DNA of 64,000 nt from Indolivaga macrotermitis (GTDB lineage Bacteria > Bacteroidota > Bacteroidia > Bacteroidales > Dysgonomonadaceae). The translations under genes were made by a program, and so were the position numbers. Positions 36,511-45,096 of this stretch are shown here, piece after piece. The first letter of the stretch is position 1. Every line of letters starts with the position of its first letter. Below the pieces are notes generated by a model that did no database searches, was not told where the DNA came from, and saw only the letters and a program-made list of their open reading frames with translations. The stretch spans positions 1 to 64,000 of the forward strand of contig NZ_FQUC01000004.1 of the NCBI RefSeq assembly GCF_900128985.1, read 5' to 3'.

Positions 36511-37522
36511 CTTGTGTATATTTAGAGAGGTTACGTGAATCGAGGTGGTACATTATGACCGAATAACCGGACAACTGGTGTTCGAGCAATTTTTTCACTC
36601 CTATAATATCTTCGAAATGAGAATCTTCGAAACGGATTTCGTCTCCCGGTGCCAGGTATGCCCCATCTACATAGAAGCCTTTCTCCACACGGTACACATG
36701 GTTACCTTTGAGCTTAAGGTTAGGGTTGTTGCGGTCTGCCGTACGCAGAAGCGACTGAAACTTCCCTTCCCTGAACAATACTGCCCACGAAAATGCCGGA
36801 TAAGCTATATCCATCGGCAGTTTATAACCTTCCACACGGCTTGCATACGGTTTCACATCCTGCACCCTGAGTATCGAATTGCTCTCTCCGGGATGACGCA
36901 CTGCTCCCGTATTGTAACACATAAGTACTCCCCTGTGTACGGGCGGAACTTCCATATTGAGCTGATGAAGGCGGATGGTAGCCGACAGCCTGATGCCGTC
37001 TTTCAACAACAGTGTATCTACTTTACGCAGAAAACGGAAGTAAACGCCTTCGGTAGTAGCCGTCCAGTCACAATCGATCTGAACCTCACTGATATTTGGT
37101 ATATCATTGGTTTCGGACATTATCCTGATACGATTTACCAGACGCCCGGCATAGTCATTCATATCAAACATCTTGAACAACTCATTGTCTATAAATACGG
37201 TAGGTACAACTTCCAGACCGGCAGGCACGGTGTCTTTAAAGCGGATAGTGGCTTCGGGTATAGGACTGCGATAGTTGTCGGGATCCTGATATACATCGAA
37301 ATACCGGATATAAATACGCCCGATACGGTTGCCGGTAAGAAAGTTGCGGTCTTCGTCTGTCAACGAAAAGGTGGTTTTCCAATAGTACACCGAGTTACAC
37401 GCCCGCCTGTTTACCTCCAACGAATCGGAGGTATCCGGCGAGGGTGCTGATGCCGAAGGTTTGCACGACATCGTAGTAAACGTGAGTAGTAATAATTGTG
37501 TGAAAAGAGTAATTATTTTCAT
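36479..37522 (-). CDS. DUF3142-like lipoprotein
   Basis: This 347-residue lipoprotein has a signal peptide ending in TMSC, with the cysteine near 20. The mature protein shows the DUF3142 pattern: VYYWKTTFSLTDEDRNFL, a YIRYFDV strand, VVPTVFID, a QIDCDWT segment with acidic residues (near 150) and GVLMCYNTG. These resemble a glycoside-hydrolase-like TIM barrel. The acidic pair in QIDCD could be catalytic; no activity is established to my knowledge. It overlaps the following TPR-like gene by 32 bp. Confidence 0.75.
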   Translation of the reverse strand: MKIITLFTQLLLLTFTTMSCKPSASAPSPDTSDSLEVNRRACNSVYYWKTTFSLTDEDRNFLTGNRIGRIYIRYFDVYQDPDNYRSPIPEATIRFKDTVPAGLEVVPTVFIDNELFKMFDMNDYAGRLVNRIRIMSETNDIPNISEVQIDCDWTATTEGVYFRFLRKVDTLLLKDGIRLSATIRLHQLNMEVPPVHRGVLMCYNTGAVRHPGESNSILRVQDVKPYASRVEGYKLPMDIAYPAFSWAVLFREGKFQSLLRTADRNNPNLKLKGNHVYRVEKGFYVDGAYLAPGDEIRFEDSHFEDIIGVKKLLEHQLSGYSVIMYHLDSRNLSKYTQDEIDRIYRRR

Positions 37523-37647
37523 CGTCTATATTGTGTTTTGATCTTACAATCTTACCGGTAAACCACAAGGAAAAGAGACAATAAGCCCTCCGGCAAAGAT
37601 TTTTACGGAACCTCTTCGCCTCTGTTTAGTATTTATTTATCGATTGA

Positions 37648-38535
37648 TTATTTTACCCGCCAGACTATGTACGACACGCTTGTGAGTGCGGCATCCGGAA
37701 AAGTTCCGTATTCGGTCAGCTTCCCGTCTTCAGTCCGATACCATCCGTGAGCGGTAGACCCTACCAGATAGATGGCTTCGGTGACTCCTATATCGACCAG
37801 TGCCTGCGAAAAATCGTGAAACGACTCGCTGCTACGGCTTTCTATCATCACCACCTTATCGTGGCGAATGGCTAAGGCACGGCGTATCGATTTATTTTTA
37901 GGATTGTTTTCGACCAGTTCGCCGTTCTTTACCAGCGGATACTGGCGGAAAAAGTATCCCGATTCGTCTATCGACTTTTGCAACAGGGGTGTATCTTCCG
38001 AAACCCCGACCGAAATGTCGTCGCCGATCACTGCACAGAATCCTTTCTTGGCGACTCCTCTCGACAGGCGTTTGCCGTTCAGCACAAAATCACCTACAAT
38101 ATCCTTATTATCAGTGCGTATATCGGCAGCCTGCATAACGCAGATAATGGTCGAATCGGCTCTGTCGGGTATACCTACCGATAGTGTCAACGCCGCATTG
38201 TGAGGCGTATATATATACATCGGCACATCGTTCACCGTCTCTTCCTGTACTTCGATATAACCTTTTGGTTCAACGGTTGTTACCGTATCTACAGCTTGAG
38301 TTTCGACTGTAGCCACACTTTCGTTTTCGGGTTCGAAATAATATGCGGGCGCATCTTCTTTCAATACAAAATACAAGCCTATCAGAGCTATGACTATTAC
38401 CGCCACTATGCCCAATATGGCAAGACGCCGGCGGCGATTGTGATCAGGGTCGGATTGCTGCATTTCGGGACGGTCGTCGCGCGAACCGAGAAAATACACT
38501 TCGTCTTGGTTATCGGTATGTTGTTTATTAGTCAT
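37648..38535 (-). CDS. Membrane-anchored phosphodiester-glycosidase-like protein
   Basis: This 295-residue protein has an acidic cytoplasmic N-terminus (about 1-37), a single membrane segment near 39-58 and an extracytoplasmic domain. The C-terminal half has NAGPA/phosphodiester-glycosidase features: a KNKSIRRALAIRHDKVVMIES stretch, then DFSQALVDIGVTEAIYLVGS and a GWYRTEDG turn. The family hydrolyses or cleaves sugar phosphodiesters in exopolysaccharide and lysosomal-enzyme processing; the substrate here is unknown. It overlaps the LytTR regulator gene by 4 bp (ATGA), so the two are translationally coupled. Confidence 0.7.
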   Translation of the reverse strand: MTNKQHTDNQDEVYFLGSRDDRPEMQQSDPDHNRRRRLAILGIVAVIVIALIGLYFVLKEDAPAYYFEPENESVATVETQAVDTVTTVEPKGYIEVQEETVNDVPMYIYTPHNAALTLSVGIPDRADSTIICVMQAADIRTDNKDIVGDFVLNGKRLSRGVAKKGFCAVIGDDISVGVSEDTPLLQKSIDESGYFFRQYPLVKNGELVENNPKNKSIRRALAIRHDKVVMIESRSSESFHDFSQALVDIGVTEAIYLVGSTAHGWYRTEDGKLTEYGTFPDAALTSVSYIVWRVK

Positions 38536-38912
38536 TTTTCAGTCCTCCTGCTATTTAAGCTGTCCTCCAAAACCGATTTCAAGGCTTTCAGCGCTTCTTT
38601 GGATGCCGACAGTGTAAAACGTTCGGCGAAACGCATATCGGACAGTACCAATTGCTGACGCGATACATTGATATAATAGATATAACTGCTATTGATAATC
38701 AGGCTTTTGCCGAGACGTATAAACAAACGGGCATCGGCTTCGAGCTGTTCTTCGATCATACGCTCCATCGTTCCAAGATTGATCGTGAACAGATGCTCTT
38801 CGGCGGTTGTGAGTACCATGGTCGAATAGTTGCCATCGGACGATACATAGACGATCCTCTCGGGAGAGACACGTACTAAGTCGTTACTATTTGACAATAT
38901 CAGGTACTTCAC
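38532..38912 (-). CDS. Stand-alone LytTR DNA-binding regulator
   Basis: This is a LytTR-type DNA-binding domain without a receiver domain. The pattern VSPERIVYVSSDGNYSTMVL, then LFIRLGKSLIINSSYIYYINV and a regularly spaced beta layout define the family. The open frame begins at a TTG (38957). A -7 box (TACATTTG, 38942-38935) puts the transcript start near 38929, so I place the start at the GTG at 38912, giving 126 residues. It overlaps the phosphodiester-glycosidase-like membrane gene by 4 bp, which looks like a membrane-protein/LytTR regulatory pair. Confidence 0.75.
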   Translation of the reverse strand: MKYLILSNSNDLVRVSPERIVYVSSDGNYSTMVLTTAEEHLFTINLGTMERMIEEQLEADARLFIRLGKSLIINSSYIYYINVSRQQLVLSDMRFAERFTLSASKEALKALKSVLEDSLNSRRTEK

Positions 38913-38934
38913 AGCGGTTGCTTTTTGTTTAATA

Positions 38935-38942
38935 CAAATGTA
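38935..38942 (-). promoter_or_regulatory. -7 box of the LytTR operon
   Basis: TACATTTG on the minus strand matches TAnnTTTG. It falls downstream of the TTG start at 38957, so translation must begin later, most likely at the GTG at 38912. Confidence 0.45.
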
Positions 38943-39129
38943 AATTATATCCTTCAACTTTACACTACCTTCTTATACGATATGTACAAAATAGTTGTTT
39001 GGCTGTACAAAATACCCTGTAAGGCTGACAAAATCACGGACAACGTTGCACTAATTTTAATTCATCCGATTCTCAGGAAGTAAAAATAAACATAATATAC
39101 TGATAACCTATATCTTGACTAATATTTAC

Positions 39130-39690
39130 TCACACTTCTTTTTTCTCCCAAACATGTGTAATCTCCCCGAATACATATTTGCGGTAGTCGTTCGGCGATT
39201 TGTAGGCTTCTTTCAGATAGTCGCGGGCTTCTTGTGTATAAAAGTCATCGGGATCGGGCATTGTGATTTGTGTCAACCGGCATTCGATTATTAAACGGGC
39301 TTCTTCGAAAGATACGTTTCCCGACGGGGTTTGTATGCTTGTCAATTGCACTTCTTCCATTTTGATACTCTCCCTGCCCGACTTACTTCCCAGAAAGAGT
39401 ATTTGCTCTTTGTACTCCTTCGGAAAATAAGACATGGTATAGGTTTGCTCTTTTTCGATCAGTTCGAGCGTATAACGGTCCGACCGCATAGCACACCATG
39501 TGACAGGCTTTTTGAATAGTAGCCCCAGACCTCCGCCGCTGCCCGTCATCGAATTGTAATGTTCGGGAGTGCCTGCGGTGATCACCGGTAAAATTTTCCC
39601 GACTAAGGTAAATACGTTATCGGATATCTCTTCGGGGGAGATCGGGTTGAATAAACTCTCGAAATTGGCTGATGCCGAATGTTGTTTCAT
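39130..39690 (-). CDS. Flavin reductase-like (flavoredoxin) domain protein
   Basis: This 186-residue protein has a split-barrel flavin-binding fold. Its pattern is an N-terminal NVFTLVGKILPVITAGT, MTGSGGGLGLLF, a TYTMSYFPKE strand and LGSKSGRES, as in flavoredoxin-type flavin reductases (PF01613-like). Such proteins bind FMN or reduce flavins with NAD(P)H. It is followed at 46 bp upstream by the methyltransferase gene on the same strand. The physiological partner is unknown. Confidence 0.82.
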   Translation of the reverse strand: MKQHSASANFESLFNPISPEEISDNVFTLVGKILPVITAGTPEHYNSMTGSGGGLGLLFKKPVTWCAMRSDRYTLELIEKEQTYTMSYFPKEYKEQILFLGSKSGRESIKMEEVQLTSIQTPSGNVSFEEARLIIECRLTQITMPDPDDFYTQEARDYLKEAYKSPNDYRKYVFGEITHVWEKKEV

Positions 39691-39736
39691 TGCTTTTACT
39701 GTTTATATAGTTTGTTATTAGCGAGCACAATATGTA

Positions 39737-40327
39737 CTACAGGCGCACAAGCCAGTACCAGTGCGACGGTACGAATATGACACGCCTGCGGCTGCGTTGC
39801 GACTTCTGTAACCGGAATCCGTTACCGAATATCTTTTTAATGTATTCGGGGCTCAGCTTCATATCGTTCGGCGACTGATCGAGCGCCCAAACCAAATGTG
39901 TGCCTCCGGGTTTCAGCAGCCTGTGTACTTCTTTCACATAGCTTTGCTGCCCTTCGGAGGTCAGGCAATGAAAGCAGCCGACATCGAAAGAGACATCGAA
40001 CGGTTCCGATAGCATTTTCAGATCGGTCACATCCCCTACCAGATAGGTGGGTCTGTGCTTGTCTTCGGCAACCCGTTGATCTGCTTTATAGATAGCGACG
40101 GCCGAAAAATCGACTCCTGTAGCTTCTACTTTCCGGCTCGCTACAAACCGCGAAAAACGTCCGAGTCCGCACCCCAATTCCAACGATGTGCGTGGCTTAC
40201 AGGTTTCTATCAGTTCTTTCAGTTCGCGGGGGATACGTATATCGCTCCATGTCCAATGCGACAGCGAACTGTATGCCTGATCAAATTCCACGTTGTTCGA
40301 TGGAGGTCCTGATGTAATTATTTCCAT
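39737..40327 (-). CDS. Class I SAM-dependent methyltransferase
   Basis: This 196-residue protein has the SAM-binding motif LELGCGLGRF at 49-58, an acidic strand end (VDFSAVAI) and a VSFDVGCFHCL post-motif, followed by LLKPGGTHLVWA. The layout resembles thiopurine-type or small-molecule methyltransferases such as TehB. The substrate is unknown. It is cotranscribed with the flavin reductase gene downstream. The small gene at 40406-40714 lies 78 bp upstream on the same strand. Confidence 0.85.
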   Translation of the reverse strand: MEIITSGPPSNNVEFDQAYSSLSHWTWSDIRIPRELKELIETCKPRTSLELGCGLGRFSRFVASRKVEATGVDFSAVAIYKADQRVAEDKHRPTYLVGDVTDLKMLSEPFDVSFDVGCFHCLTSEGQQSYVKEVHRLLKPGGTHLVWALDQSPNDMKLSPEYIKKIFGNGFRLQKSQRSRRRVIFVPSHWYWLVRL

Positions 40328-40405
40328 ATCTAAATTGTTTTTTATAAACCGGTTACGATGGTATTTCGCAACCGGCTTTATTAGTTACTACTGTTTTTTG
40401 AAGGT

Positions 40406-40714
40406 TCATTGTCCGAAGCCGAAACCGAAGCCACGGTGCATGCCGTGCATCCTGTTTTCCATGGCTTTCTTTTTTTCGGTGAGGAATGCCTCTTTTTCTT
40501 CGCGAGACATATTCATCCATTTTTCGCAACGCGAATCTATCGCTTCTATCGAAAAACGGTCTTCGTGCCTGTCAGCACCTTCCATCCATTTATTCATGAA
40601 CTCCAGTTTTTCGCTGTCGGTCATTTTAGACCATTCTTCTTTGATTTTTGCTCTTTCGTCGTTACCAAAATGTCCTCTTCCGATGAATCCCATTCCAAAA
40701 TCTCTTGTTGTCAT
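40406..40714 (-). CDS. Small Phe/Gly/Met/Glu-rich protein
   Basis: This 102-residue protein has a glycine- and aromatic-rich start (MTTRDFGMGFIGRGHFG), a charged helical middle (EEWSKMTDSEKLEFMNKW, then EKEAFLTEKKKAM) and a MHGMHRGFGFGFGQ end. It has one internal Cys, and no signal peptide or membrane segment. The Met/His-rich tail could bind metal, but no motif confirms this. It is upstream of the methyltransferase and flavin-reductase genes and divergent from the AraC gene at 41114. I do not recognise a family. Confidence 0.6.
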   Translation of the reverse strand: MTTRDFGMGFIGRGHFGNDERAKIKEEWSKMTDSEKLEFMNKWMEGADRHEDRFSIEAIDSRCEKWMNMSREEKEAFLTEKKKAMENRMHGMHRGFGFGFGQ

Positions 40715-40956
40715 AATTGTTACTGTTTTTATGTTTTAATTCTATTTTTTATTGAGAGCTCTCTAATTATGTAGACAACATGAGCCGAAAAATATTTTAT
40801 TAGAAAACGATATTTTTTTTTGCACCATATAGCTTTTTGAAGGAATACACGCCAATAATCTACTGACATACAGCATATTTATACTCTTGTTTATTTTTTA
40901 CTTTTTTGTATGAATTAGTCATCATAAAGCGTTCTTCTAATTTTGTCCTTTTGCTG

Positions 40957-41017
40957 TTTGCTTCGTTTTGCATCAAGGCAAAATGAAGAACAAGCCTTTA
41001 GGCGCGTTAGTATTTCC
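40957..41017 (+). repeat. Dispersed repeat, copy A (inverted-repeat core)
   Basis: The core TTCGTTTTGC (40962-40971) and GCAAAATGAA (40978-40987) form a near-perfect stem around ATCAAG, then GAACAAGCC and AGGCGCGTTAGTA follow. A second copy is at 57064-57128, with only small differences. Confidence 0.7.
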
Positions 41018-41078
41018 ATGATTTATTCCTACTTAATTGATATCACAAAACTATTATATCTTTTAGAGATAAAATACC

Positions 41079-41086
41079 TATATTTG
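41079..41086 (+). promoter_or_regulatory. -7 box of the second AraC gene
   Basis: TATATTTG matches TAnnTTTG. The start would be near 41092, some 22 bases before the ATG. The -33 is unclear. Confidence 0.45.
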
Positions 41087-41113
41087 ACACATTAATAGTC
41101 GAAAAAGACTTTC

Positions 41114-42061
41114 ATGAAAGAATACAGACAACAGACCGAACCTGCCATACTCCGAAGGCTTGCCCATATGCTGGGGACTAAAATAGTGGGCGGAAGGCTG
41201 CAAATCCCTGAAGGATCAGGCAGTGGATATTGCGCCGGTTATATTTTTGATGATCATATCCGGATGCTTATCATGAACTATAAGCTGAACGAGGATTTGG
41301 TTGTCGAAAATCCCGACATTGATATTCCGGGCAGAATGATACTCTTTAAGTTTCAGAATATTATATCTAAAACAGGATTACAGGTAACAAAAATGCCTTC
41401 GGTACTGATTACGACCAGCAGCATGAATACCGATACCGTTATTCCGATCGATACCGAAACGGAAGCTATTAATATAGAAGTAGATGCCGATTATCTGAAC
41501 AGCCTGTTCGGGTCGTCCGAAAAGTCGCCTGTACTGCAAAGCCTTCTCGAAAATACACAACCTTTGCTTTTCGAGCAGATAGTTCATCCTGCTTTACAGA
41601 AGATAATAGACGAGATTGTGAATGAACAGGTTAACGAAACATTCGCGTTGTTCTTTCTTCGCATTAAGGCGGAAGAACTGGTTTGCAGGCTATTGATGCA
41701 ACTGGAGGAACGGGACGAAAAACACCTTTATCCGCTGAATATCCGTGACATACAAACTATTTACAGAGTGAGGGAACAAATACTTGAGCATCCGGAAGTT
41801 CCGCCACTTATCGCAAACCTGGCGGCTACGGCCAATATGAGCCCGTCGAAACTGAAACGCATATTCAGGCAGATTTTCGGTAACAGTATTTTCAGTTATT
41901 ATCAGGCATTCAGGATGAAAGAAGCTGCCCGTCTGTTGAAGGAAGGGCAGCTTTCGGTATCTGATGTCGGCTACGGACTGGGATTTACCAACCTAAGCCA
42001 CTTTTCGAGGGTATTTAAAGAGCATACGGGTATGAATCCGAAGCAATACAGCCGCTCTTGA
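41114..42061 (+). CDS. AraC-family transcriptional regulator
   Basis: This 315-residue protein has an N-terminal sensor of about 200 residues without a strong cupin signature and a C-terminal AraC domain (about 205-315). Both helix-turn-helix units are visible: MSPSKLKRIFRQIFG, then ISDVGYGLGFTNLSHFSRVFKEHTGMNPKQY, with local variants. It is divergent from the flavin reductase / methyltransferase / small-protein group, so it may control that group; the sequence does not prove it. Confidence 0.9.
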   Translation: MKEYRQQTEPAILRRLAHMLGTKIVGGRLQIPEGSGSGYCAGYIFDDHIRMLIMNYKLNEDLVVENPDIDIPGRMILFKFQNIISKTGLQVTKMPSVLITTSSMNTDTVIPIDTETEAINIEVDADYLNSLFGSSEKSPVLQSLLENTQPLLFEQIVHPALQKIIDEIVNEQVNETFALFFLRIKAEELVCRLLMQLEERDEKHLYPLNIRDIQTIYRVREQILEHPEVPPLIANLAATANMSPSKLKRIFRQIFGNSIFSYYQAFRMKEAARLLKEGQLSVSDVGYGLGFTNLSHFSRVFKEHTGMNPKQYSRS

Positions 42062-42087
42062 TGATTATGTTAAACTATTAGTTAAAA

Positions 42088-43110
42088 CTACTTAACGAAA
42101 CTTAGCTCGCTGCGAAGCTGCTGTATCTCTTCGTTCTGCTTGTTCATTTGCTGCGCCTGTTCCGAGAGTTTTTTATCTTGCTCAATAACATACAGCGTCA
42201 ATTCTTCGATCTTTTGTAAAAGTTTTGCCTGCATATCGCCGAGACTGACTCCTTCGGCTTTCACTTCGGCTTCGGATGGGATGCCGGGCAGATGGCGATG
42301 CTCGGTTATATGGGCTTCCACTTCTTTAAGCGTCGGTAGTTTGTAATCGTCGGCAAAGACAAAGTCTGCCCAGCCTGTTTCGACCTTTACTTCCGTTGCA
42401 CGGATTGTACCAACTACATCGAGCTTATTCTGAGGTGTTTCAGTACCTATACCTACATTGCCACCGTTGAAGAAAGAACTGCCATTGGTTAGTAATCGTA
42501 TTTTTTCGACATGAACTCCCGTAGAAGGCGAAACAAACATACACAGCGTGGAATGCAGTAAGCCTTTATCAGAGCCTCCGGGTTTGATTTCGAGCCTGTT
42601 AAATGCATGTACTCCTGCTGCTGAACCTACTACCAGCGAATGACCTGCATACTTTAGGTAGGTATAAGACCAACCATTTATAGTCTCTGCCACAGGTAGA
42701 TGCAGATTAGATAAAATGGATTTGCCATACACCTTTAAATCGCCGTCTATCTGCTGCTCTCCTTTATCGGTCAATACTTTAGCCCACGGACCTGCTCCCT
42801 GTTCATTGGTGCTTCTGACATATACCGCTGCAGGAGAATTAGTGCGGTTGATACCGAATAACATTTGCCCTCCCCAATAATAAGGTCTTTCGCCCATTGA
42901 TTTATTTGTAGAATGTGCAATATTAAGACCCCAGAAAAAATCATAATTCTGATTCGGTGTATTTAACGAGTTTTTGGTCACAGACTCATAAAACCCCGAA
43001 TATCTCATTGTTCCCCAATCGGTAATATTAAGTGTATTTATCGTCTGTGAAAAAGAATTTAAGGTTACTACACTCCAAAAAGCTGTAACAGTTAGTGTTT
43101 TTATGTTCAT
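42088..43110 (-). CDS. Secreted protein with a shared C-terminal cassette, copy 1
   Basis: This 340-residue protein has a signal peptide (hydrophobic MNIKTLTVTAFWSVV, cleavage near residue 22). The middle resembles repeated short beta segments with VGIGTETPQNKLDVVGTIRATEV. The C-terminal part, from ADFVFADDYKLPTLKEVEAHI through HLPGIPSEAEV to a long coiled coil, matches the neighbouring gene almost base for base. The NKLDV and tail layout resemble phage-tail/peptidase-S74-like structural proteins common in Bacteroidota; no peptidase residues are evident. The N-terminal halves of the pair differ. Confidence 0.75.
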   Translation of the reverse strand: MNIKTLTVTAFWSVVTLNSFSQTINTLNITDWGTMRYSGFYESVTKNSLNTPNQNYDFFWGLNIAHSTNKSMGERPYYWGGQMLFGINRTNSPAAVYVRSTNEQGAGPWAKVLTDKGEQQIDGDLKVYGKSILSNLHLPVAETINGWSYTYLKYAGHSLVVGSAAGVHAFNRLEIKPGGSDKGLLHSTLCMFVSPSTGVHVEKIRLLTNGSSFFNGGNVGIGTETPQNKLDVVGTIRATEVKVETGWADFVFADDYKLPTLKEVEAHITEHRHLPGIPSEAEVKAEGVSLGDMQAKLLQKIEELTLYVIEQDKKLSEQAQQMNKQNEEIQQLRSELSFVK

Positions 43111-43119
43111 TATGATAGT

Positions 43120-43977
43120 TTATTTTGTGTTTTCTAAAATGCTGATTCGTTGGTTTTGCTCTTTAAGCATCTCTTTTTGTTCGTCTATAACTTTATTCTG
43201 TTCTATTACATACAGCGTCAACTCTTCGATCTTTTGTAAAAGTTTTGCTTGCATATCACCAAGACTTACGCCTTCGGCTTTCACTTCGGCTTCGGATGGG
43301 ATGCCGGGCAGATGGCGGTGTTCGCTTATATGGGCTTCCACTTCTTTAAGGGTCGGTAGCTTGTAATCGTCGGCAAAGACAAAGTCTGCCCAACCTGTTT
43401 CGACCTTTACTTCAGTTGCACGGATAACTCCGTTTACATCCAGTTTATTTTTGGGAGTAGCGGTGCCGATGCCCACATTGCCACCATTGAAATAGGATGC
43501 TCCATTGGTATGTATTTGTACTACATTTTTGAAATCGGTATGTGTAGTACTCGTAAACATCTGAAAAGATGTATATCTCAATGCATTGGCATTAGTTCCG
43601 GGATATATCTCAATCTGGTTGTGAGTCGACATACCTGTCGGTGACGCTATGCGCAGTGTATGCCCTCGGTACTCTAAATCCGTTCTATTCCAGCCGTCTG
43701 TGATAGATGTAGGACCTAAATACAGACTTTTTGCTGTGAGTTTTTCCTGTACGGTCAGATTACTTCCTATTTTCACTCCACCAGTAAAGTCTCCGGCATA
43801 ATTAAGAACCAGAGTATTATTTACATCGTGCACTATTGCCCTGCCTCCGGCTCCTCGGGCTAAGCATCGCATTTTGACATCGGCTGTACCGTTAAATGTA
43901 AAGTAATTATCTTGTGCTGACAGTGTTACAACGACTAAAGACAGCAGTGCAGTTAGTAAAATACGGCGATTTTTCAT
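43120..43977 (-). CDS. Secreted protein with a shared C-terminal cassette, copy 2
   Basis: This 285-residue protein has a clear signal peptide (MKNRRILLTALLSLVVV, cleavage after SAQ). The frame opens earlier at 44040 with an unlikely leader, so I use the ATG at 43977. It contains the GIGTATPKNKLDVNGVIRATEV unit and the same C-terminal DDYKLPTLKEVEAHI-HLPGIPSEAEV-coiled-coil cassette as copy 1, but its N-terminal half is different. It ends 9 bp before the start of copy 1. Confidence 0.75.
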   Translation of the reverse strand: MKNRRILLTALLSLVVVTLSAQDNYFTFNGTADVKMRCLARGAGGRAIVHDVNNTLVLNYAGDFTGGVKIGSNLTVQEKLTAKSLYLGPTSITDGWNRTDLEYRGHTLRIASPTGMSTHNQIEIYPGTNANALRYTSFQMFTSTTHTDFKNVVQIHTNGASYFNGGNVGIGTATPKNKLDVNGVIRATEVKVETGWADFVFADDYKLPTLKEVEAHISEHRHLPGIPSEAEVKAEGVSLGDMQAKLLQKIEELTLYVIEQNKVIDEQKEMLKEQNQRISILENTK

Positions 43978-44100
43978 GTTATTAGTTTGTAATTGTTTTA
44001 AGTTAAGACAGGATTCCGTTGTCGGCATATTACCGTGCATCAGGCATGTCTATTCAAATGTATGACTAATATACAAACAAACCTTAAATAATGTTATAAA

Positions 44101-44180
44101 AAAAGCCCGTGATCTCACATCACAGGCTTCTTCAACTTAAAACAACATTTTTTTTACAAACACTAATCACTATGGTTTTG
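44101..44180 (-). repeat. Dispersed repeat copy R2
   Basis: The palindrome AAAGCCCGTGATCTCACATCACAGGCTT (split around 44102-44128) and the AACAACATTTTT box are followed by CACTAATCACTATGG. All three parts are shared with R1 and, reversed, with R3 and R4 (except the last). Confidence 0.6.
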
Positions 44181-44460
44181 TCTTATATCGTTAAAACAAT
44201 AGTGTTGTCATATAGTTCAATTTTATCTATCGTATTAACTTTTTCATCAGTCATTTTTAACAAAAACCAACCTAAAAGATCTTCCTTTCATAAAAATAAA
44301 CATCTAATAATTAATTTATTACAACAAGTATTTAATATTTATTATTTTCTATCGACCGGATACAACAAGTTTATATTTTGACATATCGGGGCCGATGAAT
44401 ATATAACAATTGGGGCATCCGTTTAGATTACTTCTGTTATAAAATTGTATGGGGATTTTT

Positions 44461-44511
44461 ATTAAGAGTCTGTTTAAATTTTAGCGAAAAAATTCATTAC
44501 AAACTCTTAAT
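44461..44511. repeat. 51-bp element with terminal inverted repeats
   Basis: The ends ATTAAGAGTCTG (44461-44472) and CAAACTCTTAAT (44500-44511) are inverted repeats with 11 of 12 positions matching. The layout could be a miniature element or insertion-sequence remnant. Confidence 0.35.
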
Positions 44512-44513
44512 CG

Positions 44514-44521
44514 TATATTTG
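44514..44521 (+). promoter_or_regulatory. -7 box of the first GNAT gene
   Basis: TATATTTG matches TAnnTTTG about 32 bp before the ATG. No clear -33 is seen. Confidence 0.4.
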
Positions 44522-44552
44522 TTTTTATCTGAAGAAAAAAAACGAGCATGTT

Positions 44553-45083
44553 ATGATAACACCTTTCGGAATACGACACGAGAACCCCTCGGACTTTGCG
44601 ACGATTTACGACCTCATCAAAACGGCTTTTGCTACTGCCGAAGTGAAAGACGGGGACGAGCAGGACTATGCCGAAGATCTTCGCAAAAGTGACGGTTACA
44701 TTCCTCAGCTTGCGTTGGTTGCCGAGCACGACGGACAGATTGTCGGGCACATTATGTTCACCCGTATATACATCACCGGAAGCGACGGGCAGAAGACCGA
44801 TACCCTGATGCTATCGCCACTATCGGTATTGCTCGAATACCGCAGCACGGGCATCGGTTCGGCTCTGGTCTGCAAAGGCTTTGAGATAGCACGCCGGATG
44901 GGATTCGGTTCGGTATTCGTGGTAGGTTATCCGCTCTATTACAGCCGTTTCGGGTTCGTAAGGTGCGACAAGGCTTTCGGTATCGGTAACACGAACGATA
45001 TACCGGGTCAGTACGTTATGGGCTACGAACTTACCGATGGCACCCTGAAAGGCTGCGAAGGCGGTGTGATAGATATACATTGA
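44553..45083 (+). CDS. GNAT-family N-acetyltransferase (YhbS-like)
   Basis: This 176-residue acetyltransferase has the YhbS-type layout: an IRHENPSDFATIYDLIKTAF start, VAEHDGQIVGHIMFTRIYI, LSPLSVLLEYRSTGIGSALVCKGFE (the acetyl-CoA loop R-S-T-G-I-G near 97-102) and VVGYPLYYSRFGF. The substrate is unknown. A small two-segment membrane-protein gene follows at 13 bp. Confidence 0.9.
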   Translation: MITPFGIRHENPSDFATIYDLIKTAFATAEVKDGDEQDYAEDLRKSDGYIPQLALVAEHDGQIVGHIMFTRIYITGSDGQKTDTLMLSPLSVLLEYRSTGIGSALVCKGFEIARRMGFGSVFVVGYPLYYSRFGFVRCDKAFGIGNTNDIPGQYVMGYELTDGTLKGCEGGVIDIH

Positions 45084-45096
45084 GAGGAAAATAATT

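Larger units (their letters stand above)
40715..41113. other. Divergent intergenic region with a dispersed repeat
   Basis: This 399-bp stretch separates the small minus-strand gene from the plus-strand AraC gene. It holds a repeat copy at 40957-41017 and a -7 box TATATTTG at 41079-41086. A shared regulatory role for the AraC protein here is plausible but has no direct mark. Confidence 0.5.
43978..44552. other. Gene-poor stretch with repeat R2 and a hairpin element
   Basis: No convincing coding frame is present. It holds repeat copy R2 (44101-44180), an inverted repeat at 44461-44511 and a -7 box (TATATTTG, 44514-44521) for the GNAT gene that follows. Confidence 0.5.

Noticed and set aside
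36545-37450. A 301-residue frame antisense to the DUF3142 lipoprotein gene.
   Set aside because: The minus-strand frame has a signal peptide, lipobox and family motifs; the antisense frame has none.
42088-43977. Phage tail-fibre genes of a prophage.
   Set aside because: Signal peptides are present and no phage structural or integration genes lie nearby; the layout is typical of Bacteroidota surface proteins.
44109-44381. A 90-residue hydrophobic protein starting inside repeat R2.
   Set aside because: The start lies in the repeat and the rest is AT-rich sequence without coding pattern.
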